Shown here: positions 1 through 13,226 of the stretch, piece after piece
How the letters are laid out: the number at the start of each line of letters is the position of its first letter
How positions within the stretch are numbered: the stretch's first letter is position 1
Source: Aeromonas rivuli
GTDB lineage: Bacteria > Pseudomonadota > Gammaproteobacteria > Enterobacterales > Aeromonadaceae
Length of the DNA stretch: 64,000 nt
Direction of reading: 5' to 3'
NCBI RefSeq assembly: GCF_000820045.1
Contig: NZ_CDBJ01000016.1
Coordinates: 1 to 64,000 of the forward strand
Notes under the pieces: model-generated
What the model was told of the DNA's origin: nothing
What the model saw: the letters and a program-made list of their open reading frames with translations, nothing else
Database searches by the model: none
Program-made: the position numbers and the translations under genes

Positions 1-3196
<3,196 letters not shown>

Positions 3197-3298
3197 GTTA
3201 CCCTTGTTTCCCTTCGCAGGTTCTAGCCTGATCAGGTTCCACGGATCCCGAATTAACGGTCTCAGCTTCGCGTCGTTCGACGGTCGGCACTCCGACAA
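3197..3298 (-). ncRNA. TPP riboswitch (THI element)
   Basis: The minus strand carries the hallmark conserved blocks of the thiamine pyrophosphate aptamer in the right order: GGAGTGCC near its 5' end, GCTGAGA in the middle, then GGAACCTGATCAGG and ACCTGCGAAGGGAAACAAGG. It lies directly upstream of thiC, the classic target. Binding of TPP is expected to lower expression of thiCD. Confidence 0.96.
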
Positions 3299-3307
3299 GA
3301 TGGCGCC

Positions 3308-3335
3308 AGTATAGGTGGGGAAATGGAAAGCACAA
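3308..3335 (-). promoter_or_regulatory. Predicted sigma-70 promoter of thiCD
   Basis: On the minus strand a TTGTGC -35 element and a TATACT -10 element are separated by 16 bases. Transcription would start about ten bases before the TPP aptamer, which is the expected geometry for a riboswitch-controlled operon. Confidence 0.6.
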
Positions 3336-3369
3336 GCCTTTAACAACTCCGATCTCTGGCGAGCGGGGT

Positions 3370-3870
3370 CTACTCCTCCGGATTGGGGATCAATATCTCG
3401 AGCAGCCGCCCGTCGGCATCCCGACTCAACACCAGACGGCGACCCTGTTGCAGATCCCCGGGCCCGCCGTTGCGCCAACGGGTCTGAGGCAATATCTCGA
3501 CAGTGCCCAACGCCTGCAGGGTCAGGCGGTGACCGGCCACGGCCAGCAGGTTGGCCTCTGCCCGCTGCCAATGACCCTGCTCGTTGGCGTGCCATGAGGA
3601 TCTGGGGCGGATCTGCAAGGCGATGCCATCCCGGCTCAGGATAGCCAGACGAGCACCTGGCCTAAGCCGTTCCAAAGCCATCTCTCCCATATCCGCACTG
3701 CCCAGTTCCAGCTCGGCCCCTTGAAACTGCAGAGTGATCCCATCTTGTCGTTCCAGCTCGACCAGCCAGAGTTCATCGGCGCAGGCGGTCTGATACACGA
3801 GAGGGAGTGATAGCAGCAAGCCCATGACTGGGCGGATGATGGGCAGGAGCGTGGAAAAAAGAGAGGGCAT
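3370..3870 (-). CDS. Exported protein of unknown function
   Basis: The 166-residue product begins with a hydrophobic signal sequence (MPSLFSTLLPIIRPVMGLLLS...) with likely cleavage near residue 30 (TACADE). The mature part looks all-beta and consists of two short, similar stretches ending in R-L-I-L/LVLSRD, resembling repeats of small periplasmic OB-like folds. I recognise no family. The ATG at 3870 is preferred over an in-frame GTG six bases upstream because GAGGTGG sits just upstream of it. It lies downstream of another small exported protein in the same direction (gap about 98 bases) and both are divergent from a two-component system. A link to that signalling system is possible but unproven. 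Confidence 0.6.
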   Translation of the reverse strand: MPSLFSTLLPIIRPVMGLLLSLPLVYQTACADELWLVELERQDGITLQFQGAELELGSADMGEMALERLRPGARLAILSRDGIALQIRPRSSWHANEQGHWQRAEANLLAVAGHRLTLQALGTVEILPQTRWRNGGPGDLQQGRRLVLSRDADGRLLEILIPNPEE

Positions 3871-3968
3871 GGCCACCTCGGTGACGGAGCAGGGTCTGCT
3901 AACTATGGTTCCTGGCGCCGGATCCTGCCGTTGAGGATGGATGACTTGGCACGGCCGCCCCTCTGGCC

Positions 3969-4385
3969 TCAGTCATCTTCGCGACACTGGCTCAGACGCT
4001 GGCCGTCGAAGCGACACTCCAGCTCCAGCCAACGCCCTTCAAACGGCGTCAGACTGCCATCCGAGGTGATGTAGCCCCAGATCCGCCCTTGTGCGACCGG
4101 CCCTTCCAACTCCATCTCGTCGGTCTCCTCCAGGGCTTCCACCTCGCGGATCAACCTCTGCTCCCCCTGTACCACCCCCTCCAAGTCAACCCAGGTCCCC
4201 CCCAGATCATCCTCGCTCAGCCCATCCTTGAAACGGGCCTGCCCATCGAGCACGAAGGGGATGCCATTGACCATCAACTGGCCCAGTTGCCAGGTGGTAC
4301 GACCGGTCAGCTTGAACTCGGCCGACTGTGCAGTGCCAAGTGGCAACAAGATCAGCAGCAGGAGAGCGCAGAGAGACTTCTTCAT
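3969..4385 (-). CDS. Small periplasmic protein, DUF5666-like
   Basis: The 138-residue protein has a clear signal peptide (MKKSLCALLLLILLPLGTAQ|SAE). The mature part has the pattern T-G-R-T-T-W--G---VNGIPFVLDG followed by GTWVDLEGVV and WLELECRF, which looks like a small OB-type beta domain such as DUF5666. That assignment is tentative. The ATG is preceded by GAGGAT at good spacing. The gene is divergent from a response regulator with about 90 bases between starts, so the two could share a regulatory region and this protein could be a target or sensor accessory. The function is unknown. Confidence 0.6.
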   Translation of the reverse strand: MKKSLCALLLLILLPLGTAQSAEFKLTGRTTWQLGQLMVNGIPFVLDGQARFKDGLSEDDLGGTWVDLEGVVQGEQRLIREVEALEETDEMELEGPVAQGRIWGYITSDGSLTPFEGRWLELECRFDGQRLSQCREDD

Positions 4386-4475
4386 CGGGGATCCTCGGGG
4401 TTACACTGCCATACAGGATGCCTTATCCGGTGTGAAATGGCCGTGAAATATCGGTCAAGATCAGGAGATCAACCC

Positions 4476-5144
4476 ATGAAAATATTGGTGGTGGAAGACA
4501 ATCCCCAGGTGGCAGAAACCATCATGGATTATCTGGCGCTGGCGGGGCACAGCATGGACTGTGTCTATCACGGCCAGGCCGCCCTGCAACTGCTGGCCGA
4601 GCAACGCTTCGACGTCATCATCATGGACGTCATGATGCCGCGCCTCGATGGGCTGAGCACGGTCGAGCGGCTGCGGGCCGATGGCAACGCCACCCCGGTA
4701 TTGTTCCTCACCGCCCGTGACAGCCTGGATGACAAGCTGGCCGGCTTTCGAGCGGGCGGCGATGACTATCTGGTCAAGCCGTTTGCCATGGAGGAGCTGG
4801 AAGTTCGGCTTCAGGCGCTGGCGCTGCGGGGTGCCCGAGTCGATGTGGGACAGCTCAGCTTCGGCGACCTCAAGGTGGATCCCGCCAACGGCCTCGCCAC
4901 CCGGGCCGGCGTGACGCTGAGACTCGGCAAGATCCCGTTCCAGATCCTCACCCACCTGGTGCGTCGCGCGCCTGCGCTGGTGAGCCGCCAGGAGCTGATC
5001 GACAACGTCTGGGGGGATGAGGAGCCCGATTCCGATGCCCTGCGCAGCCACATCTACGCCCTGCGCAACGCCCTCGACAAGCCCTTCCCCAGCCCCATGC
5101 TGGAAACCCTGCACGGTCAGGGTTACCGCTTGGTCACCCCATGA
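4476..5144 (+). CDS. OmpR-family response regulator
   Basis: A 222-residue two-domain regulator. The receiver domain (residues 1-115) has the acidic pair in VVEDN, the phosphoacceptor Asp in IIMDVMMPRLDG, the Thr of FLTARD and the Lys of YLVKPFAMEEL. The C-terminal winged helix (about 125-222) ends with the family signature DALRSHIYALRNALDKPF and GQGYRLV. The start at 4476 has CAGGAG upstream. It is followed 67 bases later by its probable partner histidine kinase. The overall look resembles ColR or QseB-type regulators, but the subgroup is a guess. Targets are unknown; the divergent exported proteins are candidates. Confidence 0.9.
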   Translation: MKILVVEDNPQVAETIMDYLALAGHSMDCVYHGQAALQLLAEQRFDVIIMDVMMPRLDGLSTVERLRADGNATPVLFLTARDSLDDKLAGFRAGGDDYLVKPFAMEELEVRLQALALRGARVDVGQLSFGDLKVDPANGLATRAGVTLRLGKIPFQILTHLVRRAPALVSRQELIDNVWGDEEPDSDALRSHIYALRNALDKPFPSPMLETLHGQGYRLVTP

Positions 5145-5211
5145 ATCACGCAGACCCGCGCCCTGTCAGCCCGTGGCCAGGGGTCATGACCCCATTCAGC
5201 AAGGTGACAAG

Positions 5212-6465
5212 ATGAGCCTGCCCAGTTTACGCCGTCGCCTGATCCTGAGCCTGAGCGCGGCGGGTCTGTTGCTGCTGACCCTCATCAGCCTGCTGATGGT
5301 GGTGGCCGAAGACAAGATGGAAGAGCTGAGCCTGCAGCACTGGCTGGAAGCCGAAGTCACCCGCTACAACGATGACTGGTTGCGACTCGGGCTGGCGGCC
5401 CCGGCCCCCAGCCCGCGCCAATTCTCCAGCTACTGGACCGAGCGGGGTCGCCTGCCAGCCTGGCTCAAACCCTATCAGAGCCCGGGCTTCTTCGAACACC
5501 AGCTCGGCAAGGAGGACAAACACTTCCTGGTGCGGCCCCACCCATCCGGCCAGGGCTTGCTCTATCTGGTGTTCAATGACGATGCCGATGACTATCTGGA
5601 TCCTTACGAAGACAAGTTGCATCTGACCACCCGGCTGATCGGGCTGGCCCTGCTGCTGGGTTGTATCGGCTTTGGCATCTGGCTGGTGCGCCTGATCTCC
5701 GGGCCCCTTGAGCAATTGCAGCAGAGGGTCGCCCACCTCACCCCGGGCAGCGAGGATTTCATCCCCGACGCCCCCTGGCAGGAGCTGCGGGACATAGAGC
5801 AGGCACTGCTGGCTGGCAAGCAGGAGGTGGCCGCCGTGTTCGCCCGGGAGCAGGAGTTCAGCCGCTTCGCCAGCCACGAGCTGCGCACCCCCAACATGGT
5901 GATCCAGGGCTCGGCCGCCCTGCTCGGCAAGGTAACAGACTTGCCCGCCCCCGCCGCCCGGGCCACCAGCCGCATTCGCGCCGCCAGCGAGGAGATGGCG
6001 CTACTGACCGACACTTTCCTGCTGCTGGGTCGCAAGGAGGCGGTGGAGTGCTCAGCTCAGCGCGTCGCGCCGCTGATCCAGCGGGAGCTGGCCCGCCTCG
6101 CCCCCCTGCTGCAACGCGAGCCCCTGGATATCCGCCTCGACCTCGATGCCCAAAGCGAAGTGCAGGCCCCCCTCTCCCTGCTCGCCATTGCCCTTGGCAA
6201 CCTGCTCAAGAATGCCCTGAGCTATGCCGAGGGCCACATCGAGATAGTGCTCAAGGGGGATCATCTCACCATCAGCAACCCCACGGCAGCGGCGCCGGAT
6301 CAGATCCTCGGCTACGGCTGCGGCCTCACCATCATAACGCGCATCTGCGATAAGCTCGGCTGGCAGATAACAACCCGCCTGGAACAGGGGCTGTTTTGCG
6401 CCAGCCTGCGGATGAGCGACACCCGGCAGGTTAGCCCGCGCGAGATGCCACCGCCTTCACCATGA
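5212..6465 (+). CDS. Sensor histidine kinase
   Basis: A 417-residue membrane kinase. There is one TM helix near residues 12-33, a periplasmic domain of about 110 residues, a second TM helix (LIGLALLLGCIGFGIWLVRLI), a HAMP-like linker, and an H-box FSRFASHELRTPNMVIQGSA carrying the autophosphorylated His. The ATPase part has the N-box NLLKNALSYAEG and a G-rich stretch ILGYGCGLTIITRICDKLGW. The usual DxGxG box is reduced and the catalytic domain is compact, as in ColS-like kinases; this subgroup is tentative. The ATG at 5212 follows AAGGTGA. Residues PN in HELRTPN replace the common PL. Confidence 0.88.
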   Translation: MSLPSLRRRLILSLSAAGLLLLTLISLLMVVAEDKMEELSLQHWLEAEVTRYNDDWLRLGLAAPAPSPRQFSSYWTERGRLPAWLKPYQSPGFFEHQLGKEDKHFLVRPHPSGQGLLYLVFNDDADDYLDPYEDKLHLTTRLIGLALLLGCIGFGIWLVRLISGPLEQLQQRVAHLTPGSEDFIPDAPWQELRDIEQALLAGKQEVAAVFAREQEFSRFASHELRTPNMVIQGSAALLGKVTDLPAPAARATSRIRAASEEMALLTDTFLLLGRKEAVECSAQRVAPLIQRELARLAPLLQREPLDIRLDLDAQSEVQAPLSLLAIALGNLLKNALSYAEGHIEIVLKGDHLTISNPTAAAPDQILGYGCGLTIITRICDKLGWQITTRLEQGLFCASLRMSDTRQVSPREMPPPSP

Positions 6466-6467
6466 GA

Positions 6468-6494
6468 AGAGGCGCCCCAGGGCGCCTCTTCTGC
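6468..6494. terminator. Bidirectional terminator between kinase gene and menA
   Basis: Inverted repeat GAAGAGGCGCCC / GGGCGCCTCTTC in the space where the kinase gene and menA converge, so it could serve both. Confidence 0.75.
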
Positions 6495-6516
6495 ACATGA
6501 CGTCAAGGGCAGGTAC

Positions 6517-7422
6517 TCAGGAGAGCGCCAGGCCGACGGAGAGCAACAGACTGTAGAGAAACGCGCTGATGGCGGTCTTCTTGAGGGCGCCGGTCAACAC
6601 CTCACCGTCATAGCTCTGGCGCAGGGTGCGCGCGGCATCGGTGAGCGGCTTGAGGGCGGGCAGGAAGATCCAGGGCCAGAGGCTGGCAGGCTGAGTCAGC
6701 AGAAAAGCCATGGTGGCGAGCAATGCCGCCCCCAGCAGGCTCCAGTGGTAGGCGATGGCGCGGTTGCGACCGAGCCGCACCGCCAGGGTGATCTTGCCGC
6801 TGGCGGCGTCCGTCTCGATGTCGCGCACGTTGTTGATGTTGAGCACGGCGGTGGCCAGCAGGCCGCAGGCGGTGGCGGGCAGCAGCAGATCCCACTGCAG
6901 GCTCTGGGTGAACAGATAGTAGGAGCCGAGCACACCGAGCAGACCGAAGAAGAGGAACACCGAAATATCGCCGAAGCCGCGATAGCCATAAGGGGTCTTG
7001 CCGACCGTGTAGGTGATGGCCGCGATGATGGCGGCCCCCCCCAGACCGACGAAGGCGAGGATCTGCAGCCACTGCTCACCGAAGACAGTGATCAACAGGG
7101 CGAGGCCGCTCACCACGGCGGCCAAAGCGGTCAGCCCCATGGCCAGACACATCTGCTGCCTGGTGATAAGTCCGGAGACCACGGCGCGCTGGGGGCCAAT
7201 CCGCTCGCCATTATCCGCCCCTGAGACAGCATCGCCATAGTCATTGGCCAGATTGGAGAGGATCTGCAGCAAAATGGCAGTCAGCAGGGAGAGCACCATG
7301 ATGCCAAGATCGAAGGCGCCACGACTGGCGGCCAGGCCCGACCCCAGCAAGATGGAAGAGCAGGCCAGGGGCAGGGTTCGCAAACGCGCCGCCAACAACC
7401 ACACAGAGAAGGTATTTGTCAT
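6517..7422 (-). CDS. menA: 1,4-dihydroxy-2-naphthoate polyprenyltransferase MenA
   Basis: An integral membrane UbiA-family prenyltransferase that attaches the polyprenyl chain to DHNA to form demethylmenaquinone. The 301-residue protein shows the first Asp-rich motif NLANDYGDAVSGADN, the second motif NNVRDIETDAASGK, and the MenA stretch IAAITYTVGKTPYGYRG, with about eight to nine TM segments. I chose the ATG at 7422 (MTNTFSVWLLAARLRTLPLA), which lines up with E. coli MenA; an upstream TTG at 7440 is in frame. The gene is divergent from the men operon that makes its substrate. Confidence 0.96.
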   Translation of the reverse strand: MTNTFSVWLLAARLRTLPLACSSILLGSGLAASRGAFDLGIMVLSLLTAILLQILSNLANDYGDAVSGADNGERIGPQRAVVSGLITRQQMCLAMGLTALAAVVSGLALLITVFGEQWLQILAFVGLGGAAIIAAITYTVGKTPYGYRGFGDISVFLFFGLLGVLGSYYLFTQSLQWDLLLPATACGLLATAVLNINNVRDIETDAASGKITLAVRLGRNRAIAYHWSLLGAALLATMAFLLTQPASLWPWIFLPALKPLTDAARTLRQSYDGEVLTGALKKTAISAFLYSLLLSVGLALS

Positions 7423-7632
7423 ATTTTGATGGCCAAACAATCAGATATTGATCGTGTTAAGGGTTATCGAAACGGATTTGGGTATACTTGCCAGCCTGGG
7501 AGCCGGGCTCCCTCGGGCAATGTACATGGATGAATGGGCAGATAATATATAGGAATAATCGCCCTTTTGGCATCAACCAGCGGCCGACACCCGCCCATTA
7601 GACCGCTACCCCAAGGCTCGGATACGAAATCC

Positions 7633-8934
7633 ATGTTGGCTCAGACCCATATCAAGGAACAACTGGACGCCCTGCGTCACGACAAGGCCTGCGGCCTGGC
7701 AAGAGTGCGCGTGGCCATTGAGGTGGACTCTTTCCTCGGCTGGCTCAACGCCCAGACCCTGTACCCACGCATCTACTGGCATGCCAGGGGGAGTGATAAA
7801 CCCCACTATGTGGCCCTGGGTTGCATCCACGAACTGACCGGGCCCGAGCAGATCCAGCAGATCTTTGCCCATGACAATCAGGATGAGAGCCCGCGCTATT
7901 ACGGCGGTCTCGCCTTCGATCCCAGGCAGCATGACTGGCAGGGTTTTGGCCCCTGCCGCCTCGTGCTGCCACGTATCGAGCTGATACGCCGGGGCGAATG
8001 CACCCACCTCTGCCTCAATCTCTGGTTCGATGAACACAACCGGGAAGCCGAGCTGGACAGCGCCATCGCAGCCCTCGCCAGCCTGCAACCCGAAGCGCCT
8101 CTGCCGCCCCTGCTGCCCCAGCAGTGGCAACGCCACGACAGCCCGGATTTCCCCCAGTGGCAAACTCTGGTGGCGGCGGTCACCGCCCCCGATTTCCAGG
8201 CACAAACCCCGAAGGTGGTGCTCTCCCGGGAGAGCCGGCTCGAGGGGGCCAGGGTCAATCCCTGGAGCCTGCTGGCAAGCTGGACGCTGCAGGCCGAGGA
8301 GTGCTTCCAGTTCGGTTTCCAGTTCGAGCCAGAGCAGGCCTTTATCGCCTGCTCCCCCGAGCGTCTCTATCGCCGGGAGCAGCGCCACCTCTATACCGAA
8401 GCGCTGGCGGGCACCATACGCCGCTGCGGTGACGAGGCGGCGGATGCCCAGCTCGCCGCCGAGCTGATGGGCGATGGCAAGAACCGGCTCGAGAATCGGC
8501 TGGTGCAGGCCGACATACTGCAACGCCTCGCGCCCCTGACCCATGACGCCACCCTGACCGAGCCTCGCGTACTGAAGTTGCGGCTGCTGCAACACCTCAA
8601 GTGCGACATCGAGGCCGAATTGCATCCCGCCGTGAGCGACGGGCAACTGCTGGCGGCCCTGCACCCGACCCCGGCGGTGGGCGGTGCCCCCCGGGAAGCG
8701 GCCCTGCGCTTTATCCGCGACCATGAACCCCATGCTCGCGGCTGGTATGCGGGCGCCTGTGGCATGCTGAGCCGGGAAACCTCGGAATTCAGCGTCGCCA
8801 TTCGCAGCGCCCTGATCAGGCCCCAAACGGTCACCTTGTTCGCCGGGGCAGGCATAGTCGCAGGGTCAGAGCCTGCCGCCGAGTGGGCCGAACTCGACAA
8901 CAAGATAGCCAACGTCCTGTCCCTGCTGGGATAG
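7633..8934 (+). CDS. menF: Isochorismate synthase MenF
   Basis: Converts chorismate to isochorismate and commits it to menaquinone. The 433-residue product carries the chorismate-binding domain in its C-terminal half: [51 protein letters not shown] and the final [21 protein letters not shown], which provides Mg2+ and catalytic residues. The ATG at 7633 was chosen over longer in-frame starts because it matches the usual MenF length (about 430). It is the first gene of menF-D-H-B-C-E; menD begins 25 bases downstream. Confidence 0.95.
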   Translation: MLAQTHIKEQLDALRHDKACGLARVRVAIEVDSFLGWLNAQTLYPRIYWHARGSDKPHYVALGCIHELTGPEQIQQIFAHDNQDESPRYYGGLAFDPRQHDWQGFGPCRLVLPRIELIRRGECTHLCLNLWFDEHNREAELDSAIAALASLQPEAPLPPLLPQQWQRHDSPDFPQWQTLVAAVTAPDFQAQTPKVVLSRESRLEGARVNPWSLLASWTLQAEECFQFGFQFEPEQAFIACSPERLYRREQRHLYTEALAGTIRRCGDEAADAQLAAELMGDGKNRLENRLVQADILQRLAPLTHDATLTEPRVLKLRLLQHLKCDIEAELHPAVSDGQLLAALHPTPAVGGAPREAALRFIRDHEPHARGWYAGACGMLSRETSEFSVAIRSALIRPQTVTLFAGAGIVAGSEPAAEWAELDNKIANVLSLLG

Positions 8935-8959
8935 CACCAACCCCCATAGCGAGAGCCTC

Positions 8960-10675
8960 ATGTTCGCGAGCCGTCATGCCACCTTCAATCACGTCTGGTC
9001 CTCCCTCCTGCTGGAGGAGCTCCATCGCCTCGGGGTACGCGACCTGGCGCTGGCCGCCGGATCACGCTCGGCACCGCTGACCATGGCGGCGGCGGCCCAC
9101 CCCGGCTTTCGCCGTCACCTGCACTTCGACGAGCGGGGACTGGGCTTCATGGCCCTGGGACTGGCCAAGGGCAGTGGCCGCCCGGTTGCCATCATCACCA
9201 CCTCGGGCACGGCGGTGGCCAACCTCTGGCCCGCGGTGGCGGAAGCCCAGCTGACCGGGGTGCCCCTGATCCTGCTGACCGCGGATCGCCCCCCGGAGCT
9301 CATCGACAACGGCGCCAATCAGGCCATAGATCAGCAGGGCATCTTCGCTCGCTACCCCGTCTATCAACAGAACCTGCCGAGCCCAAGCCCGACCATCCCC
9401 GCCGCCTTCGTGCTGAGCTCGGTGGATCAGGCCCTGGCCAGGCAGGCGCTGACCCCGGGGCCGGTGCACTTCAATTGCATGTACCCAGAGCCCCTCTACC
9501 CGGGGGATGAGTATCTCGATGTCAGCGAGTATCTGGCTCCGCTCGGCGACTGGCTGCAGTCGGATCGGCCCTGGAGCCCCTGGCAGACGAGTGACACCCC
9601 CTGCCCGGCCCAGCAGGATTGGTCTGAATTGAGTACCAAGCGAGGCATCATCGTCGCCGGTCGCATCGAGGATCCCGCGCAGGCCAGCGTCATCGCCGCC
9701 CTGAGCGAGCGGCTCGGCTGGCCGCTATTGGCGGATCTGCAGAGCCAGCTCCACTTCGATGATCGCAATCTCGGTCACCATGATCTGGCCCTGCAAGATG
9801 ACCACTTTCGTGCCGAGCTGGCCCGGGCCGAGGTGTTGCTGCAATTTGGCGCCCGCCTCATCTCAAAACGGCTCGGTCAGTTTATCAAGAGCCATCCCTG
9901 GCAGGATTACTGGCTCATCGACCCCCAACCGGCCAGGCTCGACCCCGACTATCGGCTGCGCCGCCGCCTGCTCTGCTCCCCCGCCGCCTTCATGGCCGCC
10001 CACCCCCAACCCTCGGCTCATGCCCCCTGGCACCGACTGCACGACGTGCAGCACGCCAGCAGCCAGAAGATAGCCGCCGCCTGCGATCGCTTCTCCGAAC
10101 TCGGTGTGTGTCACCGCCTGGGGTCGCTCATCGAGGGGCAACTGTTTGTCGGCAACAGCATGCCAGCCCGACTGATGGACATGCTCGGCGAAACGGGCAA
10201 GGGCCCCTGCCGGGTGATGACCAATCGCGGCGCCTCCGGCATCGATGGCCTGATCGCCACCGCCTACGGTTTCGCCCAGACCAGCCCCGAGCCCACCACC
10301 CTGCTCATCGGCGATCTCAGCGCCCTGCACGATCTCAACAGTCTGGCCCTGCTCACCAAGGCGCAGGCCCCCCTGGTGGTCATCATTCTCAACAACGATG
10401 GCGGCAGCATATTTCGCATGCTGCCCGTGCCCAGGGGCGAGCTGCTGGAGCATTACTACTGCCTGCCCCACGGACTGGGCTTTGCCCAGGCCGCCGCCAT
10501 GTTCGGCCTGGGCTATCATGCCCCGACCACATTGGCGGAATTTGAACATGTCTATGTTACCGCCTTGGAAAACCGCCCTCGGGAAAACGGCGCAATCCTG
10601 ATTGAAATCAAGGTACCGAGCCGCGAAGTGGCCGAGGATCTCCATGCTCTGGGGGTGCAGATCCGTGGCCACTGA
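8960..10675 (+). CDS. menD: SEPHCHC synthase MenD
   Basis: A ThDP-dependent enzyme that joins isochorismate and 2-oxoglutarate to give 2-succinyl-5-enolpyruvyl-6-hydroxy-3-cyclohexene-1-carboxylate. The 571 residues have the three-domain ThDP layout: an N-terminal Pyr domain with the activating Glu in [18 protein letters not shown], a central domain, and a C-terminal PP domain with the ThDP/Mg motif [14 protein letters not shown]...[10 protein letters not shown]. The motif [10 protein letters not shown] is typical of MenD. Its stop is overlapped by the menH start. Confidence 0.97.
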   Translation: MFASRHATFNHVWSSLLLEELHRLGVRDLALAAGSRSAPLTMAAAAHPGFRRHLHFDERGLGFMALGLAKGSGRPVAIITTSGTAVANLWPAVAEAQLTGVPLILLTADRPPELIDNGANQAIDQQGIFARYPVYQQNLPSPSPTIPAAFVLSSVDQALARQALTPGPVHFNCMYPEPLYPGDEYLDVSEYLAPLGDWLQSDRPWSPWQTSDTPCPAQQDWSELSTKRGIIVAGRIEDPAQASVIAALSERLGWPLLADLQSQLHFDDRNLGHHDLALQDDHFRAELARAEVLLQFGARLISKRLGQFIKSHPWQDYWLIDPQPARLDPDYRLRRRLLCSPAAFMAAHPQPSAHAPWHRLHDVQHASSQKIAAACDRFSELGVCHRLGSLIEGQLFVGNSMPARLMDMLGETGKGPCRVMTNRGASGIDGLIATAYGFAQTSPEPTTLLIGDLSALHDLNSLALLTKAQAPLVVIILNNDGGSIFRMLPVPRGELLEHYYCLPHGLGFAQAAAMFGLGYHAPTTLAEFEHVYVTALENRPRENGAILIEIKVPSREVAEDLHALGVQIRGH

Positions 10676-11444
10676 GCCGCTGTCCGCCGACAGGGTGCCC
10701 CTGGTACTGCTCCATGGGCTGCTCGGCGATGGCCGCGACTGGCAGCCGGTGATGGATGCCCTGCCAGCATGCCCGATGATTGCGCTGGACTTGCCCGGCC
10801 ATGGTGACAATCGGGGGCTCGGAGTGAATGGCTTCGAGCAGGCTGATCAGTGGTTGTGCGCTGCGCTGCGGGCGAGAGACATCTCCCGTTACCGGCTGGT
10901 GGGTTACTCCCTCGGCGGTCGGCTCGCCCTCTATCACGCCAGCCAGCAGCCTGCCGGTCTGTGCGCGCTGCTGCTGGAGAACAGCCACCCGGGCCTGCCC
11001 CTGGCAGAGCGGGCCGCCCGCATCGCCCACGACGAGGGCTGGGCCAGACGCTTCGACACTGAGCCTCTGACCCAGGTGCTGGCAGACTGGTATCGCCAGG
11101 AGGTGTTTGCGGATCTTGATGAAGGACAAAGAGAGCGGCAGCGAGCCAGACGACTCGGCAACGACGGTCGCGCCGTCGCCGCCATGCTCAGAGCCACCTC
11201 CCTCGGTCAGCAGCCAGATCTGGCACCCTGGTTGACAGCCACCGCGTTGCCGGTCGCATATCTCTCCGGCCAACGGGATCGGAAATTTCACAATCTGGCT
11301 TGCCAGCTGGGGAGCCAGAACCCCAGAATCAGACACTTGACGCTGGATGGCGGCCATAATCTGCACGCCAGCCAACCCGCGCAATTTGCCCGGATCCTCA
11401 GGGAGTGGGCAGGACAACAACGAGAAGAGAGCACAGATGATTGA
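10665..11444 (+). CDS. menH: SHCHC synthase MenH (alpha/beta hydrolase)
   Basis: Eliminates pyruvate from the MenD product to form 2-succinyl-6-hydroxy-2,4-cyclohexadiene-1-carboxylate. The 259-residue alpha/beta hydrolase has the oxyanion segment [14 protein letters not shown], the nucleophile elbow VGYSLGGR, and a C-terminal catalytic His in [13 protein letters not shown] chose the GTG at 10665, preceded by GGGGGTG, which gives an 11-base overlap with menD and a normal length. Longer in-frame starts would lie deep inside menD. The tight overlap with both menD and menB implies coupled translation. Confidence 0.93.
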   Translation: MATEPLSADRVPLVLLHGLLGDGRDWQPVMDALPACPMIALDLPGHGDNRGLGVNGFEQADQWLCAALRARDISRYRLVGYSLGGRLALYHASQQPAGLCALLLENSHPGLPLAERAARIAHDEGWARRFDTEPLTQVLADWYRQEVFADLDEGQRERQRARRLGNDGRAVAAMLRATSLGQQPDLAPWLTATALPVAYLSGQRDRKFHNLACQLGSQNPRIRHLTLDGGHNLHASQPAQFARILREWAGQQREESTDD

Positions 11445-12297
11445 AGCAATGACGGAAGCGGAACTGTACGCCCCCATTGAGTGGCAGGATTGTTCTGCCG
11501 GTTACGAGGACATCCTCTATCACAAGTCTCAGGATGGCATCGCCAAGATCACCATCAATCGTCCCCAGGTGCGCAACGCCTTCCGCCCCCGCACCGTCAA
11601 GGAGATGCTGCAGGCCCTGGCCGATGCCCGTTACGACGATCATATCGGTACCATCATCCTGACCGGCTTCGGTGAGAAGGCATTCTGCGCCGGTGGCGAC
11701 CAGAAGATCCGCGGCGACTACGGTGGCTATCAAGATGACGAAGGCACCCATCACCTCAACGTGCTCGACTTCCAGCGCGACATCCGCACCTGCCCCAAAC
11801 CCGTGGTCGCCATGGTGGCCGGTTATGCGGTCGGCGGTGGCCACGTGCTGCACATGATGTGTGATTTGACCGTCGCGGCGGACAACGCCCAGTTCGGCCA
11901 GACCGGCCCCAAGGTCGGCTCCTTCGACGGCGGCTGGGGTGCCTCCTACATGGCCCGCATCGTCGGCCAGAAGAAGGCGCGCGAGATCTGGTTCCTGTGC
12001 CGCATGTACGACGCTAGCCAAGCCCTCGACATGGGGCTGGTCAATACCGTGGTACCCCTGGCCGAGCTGGAGCGCGAGACGGTGCGCTGGTGCCGGGAGA
12101 TGCTGCAAAACAGCCCCATGGCCCTGCGCTGCCTGAAAGCGGCCCTCAATGCCGACTGCGACGGTCAGGCCGGTCTGCAGGAGCTGGCGGGCAATGCCAC
12201 CATGCTGTTCTACATGACCGAAGAGGGTCAGGAGGGTCGCAACGCCTTCAACGAGAAGCGCCGTCCCGACTTCTCCAAATACAAGCGCAACCCCTGA
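11437..12297 (+). CDS. menB: 1,4-dihydroxy-2-naphthoyl-CoA synthase MenB
   Basis: A crotonase-family enzyme that cyclises o-succinylbenzoyl-CoA to DHNA-CoA. The 286-residue protein shows [15 protein letters not shown], the bicarbonate/oxyanion region [33 protein letters not shown], and the MenB signature [19 protein letters not shown]. The start at 11437 overlaps the menH stop by eight bases. A second ATG four codons later is also possible. The stop codon overlaps the menC start by one base (TGATG). Confidence 0.97.
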   Translation: MIEAMTEAELYAPIEWQDCSAGYEDILYHKSQDGIAKITINRPQVRNAFRPRTVKEMLQALADARYDDHIGTIILTGFGEKAFCAGGDQKIRGDYGGYQDDEGTHHLNVLDFQRDIRTCPKPVVAMVAGYAVGGGHVLHMMCDLTVAADNAQFGQTGPKVGSFDGGWGASYMARIVGQKKAREIWFLCRMYDASQALDMGLVNTVVPLAELERETVRWCREMLQNSPMALRCLKAALNADCDGQAGLQELAGNATMLFYMTEEGQEGRNAFNEKRRPDFSKYKRNP

Positions 12298-13226
12298 TGA
12301 GATATGCCCTGTACCGCTACCAGCTCCCCTTTACCCAGCCCCTGAGCTTCCACGGCCGGGTCGAGTCGGTGCGCCAGGGCCTGTTGCTGCGCACCCCCCT
12401 GGGTTGGGGCGAGATAGCCCCCCTGCCCGGCTTCTCCCAGGAATCCCTGGCCGAGGCCGAAACGGAGGCCAGAGCCTGCCTGGAACAACTGGCCCGGGGG
12501 GAGACACCGGCCCCGCGCCTGCCCTCGGTGCAGTTCGGTTTTGACTGCGCGCGCCGCCACTGGCCCGCGCAGGACAAGCCGCTGCCCGAGCCTTATCCGC
12601 TGATCCAGGGCGCCCCCCAGGATCTGCTCAAGCACTGGAAGGAGTGGCTGCACCAGACGCCGGCCAAAGCCAAGCTGAAGGTGGCCCGCTATCCCATGCG
12701 CGACGAGCTGGCGCTGATCCGCCTGCTGCTCGACCGGCGCCCCACTCTCAATCTCGTGCTGGATGCCAACCAGGGTTGGACCCGGGAGGAGGCCTGGGCC
12801 TTCTGCGGCCACCTGGATCCACACCGCATCGAATACCTGGAAGATCCCTGCGCCAGCTTCGAGGATATCGCCTTCGTCGCCAGCCGTACCGGCATGCCCG
12901 TCGCCCTCGACGAGTTGCTGGTACAGGGCAAACCCTGGCAACCCATCCCCCAACTCAAGGCCCTGGTGCTCAAGCCCATGCTGCTCGGGGCGCTGGCCAA
13001 CAGCGAGGCACTGGTGGCCCGTGCCCGCGAACTGCGGCTGAAAGTGATCGTCTCATCCTGCTTCGAGTCGGGAGTGGGGCTGGGTCAACTGGCCCGCCTC
13101 GCCGCCGAGTGGGCGCCGGATCAGGCCCCGGGTCTGGACACCCGCCGCTGGCTCGCCAGCGATCTGCTGGGGGCAGATGGCGAGCCCGATCCCGCCTGCC
13201 TGGAGACCCTGTACCTGCGTGATTGA
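12297..13226 (+). CDS. menC: o-Succinylbenzoate synthase MenC
   Basis: An enolase-superfamily dehydratase that makes o-succinylbenzoate from the MenH product. The 309 residues contain the barrel catalytic Lys region KAKLKVAR, the metal-binding residues in LVLDANQGW, YLEDPCASFED and VALDELL, and the second Lys in ALVLKPMLLG. Its ATG shares a base with the menB stop, and its own stop is overlapped by the menE GTG start, so translation of menB-C-E is probably coupled. Confidence 0.95.
   Translation: MRYALYRYQLPFTQPLSFHGRVESVRQGLLLRTPLGWGEIAPLPGFSQESLAEAETEARACLEQLARGETPAPRLPSVQFGFDCARRHWPAQDKPLPEPYPLIQGAPQDLLKHWKEWLHQTPAKAKLKVARYPMRDELALIRLLLDRRPTLNLVLDANQGWTREEAWAFCGHLDPHRIEYLEDPCASFEDIAFVASRTGMPVALDELLVQGKPWQPIPQLKALVLKPMLLGALANSEALVARARELRLKVIVSSCFESGVGLGQLARLAAEWAPDQAPGLDTRRWLASDLLGADGEPDPACLETLYLRD

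Noticed and set aside
7449..7462. TTGATCGTGTTAAG considered as an FNR site between menA and menF
   Set aside because: Only the left half-site TTGAT matches; the right half does not resemble ATCAA.
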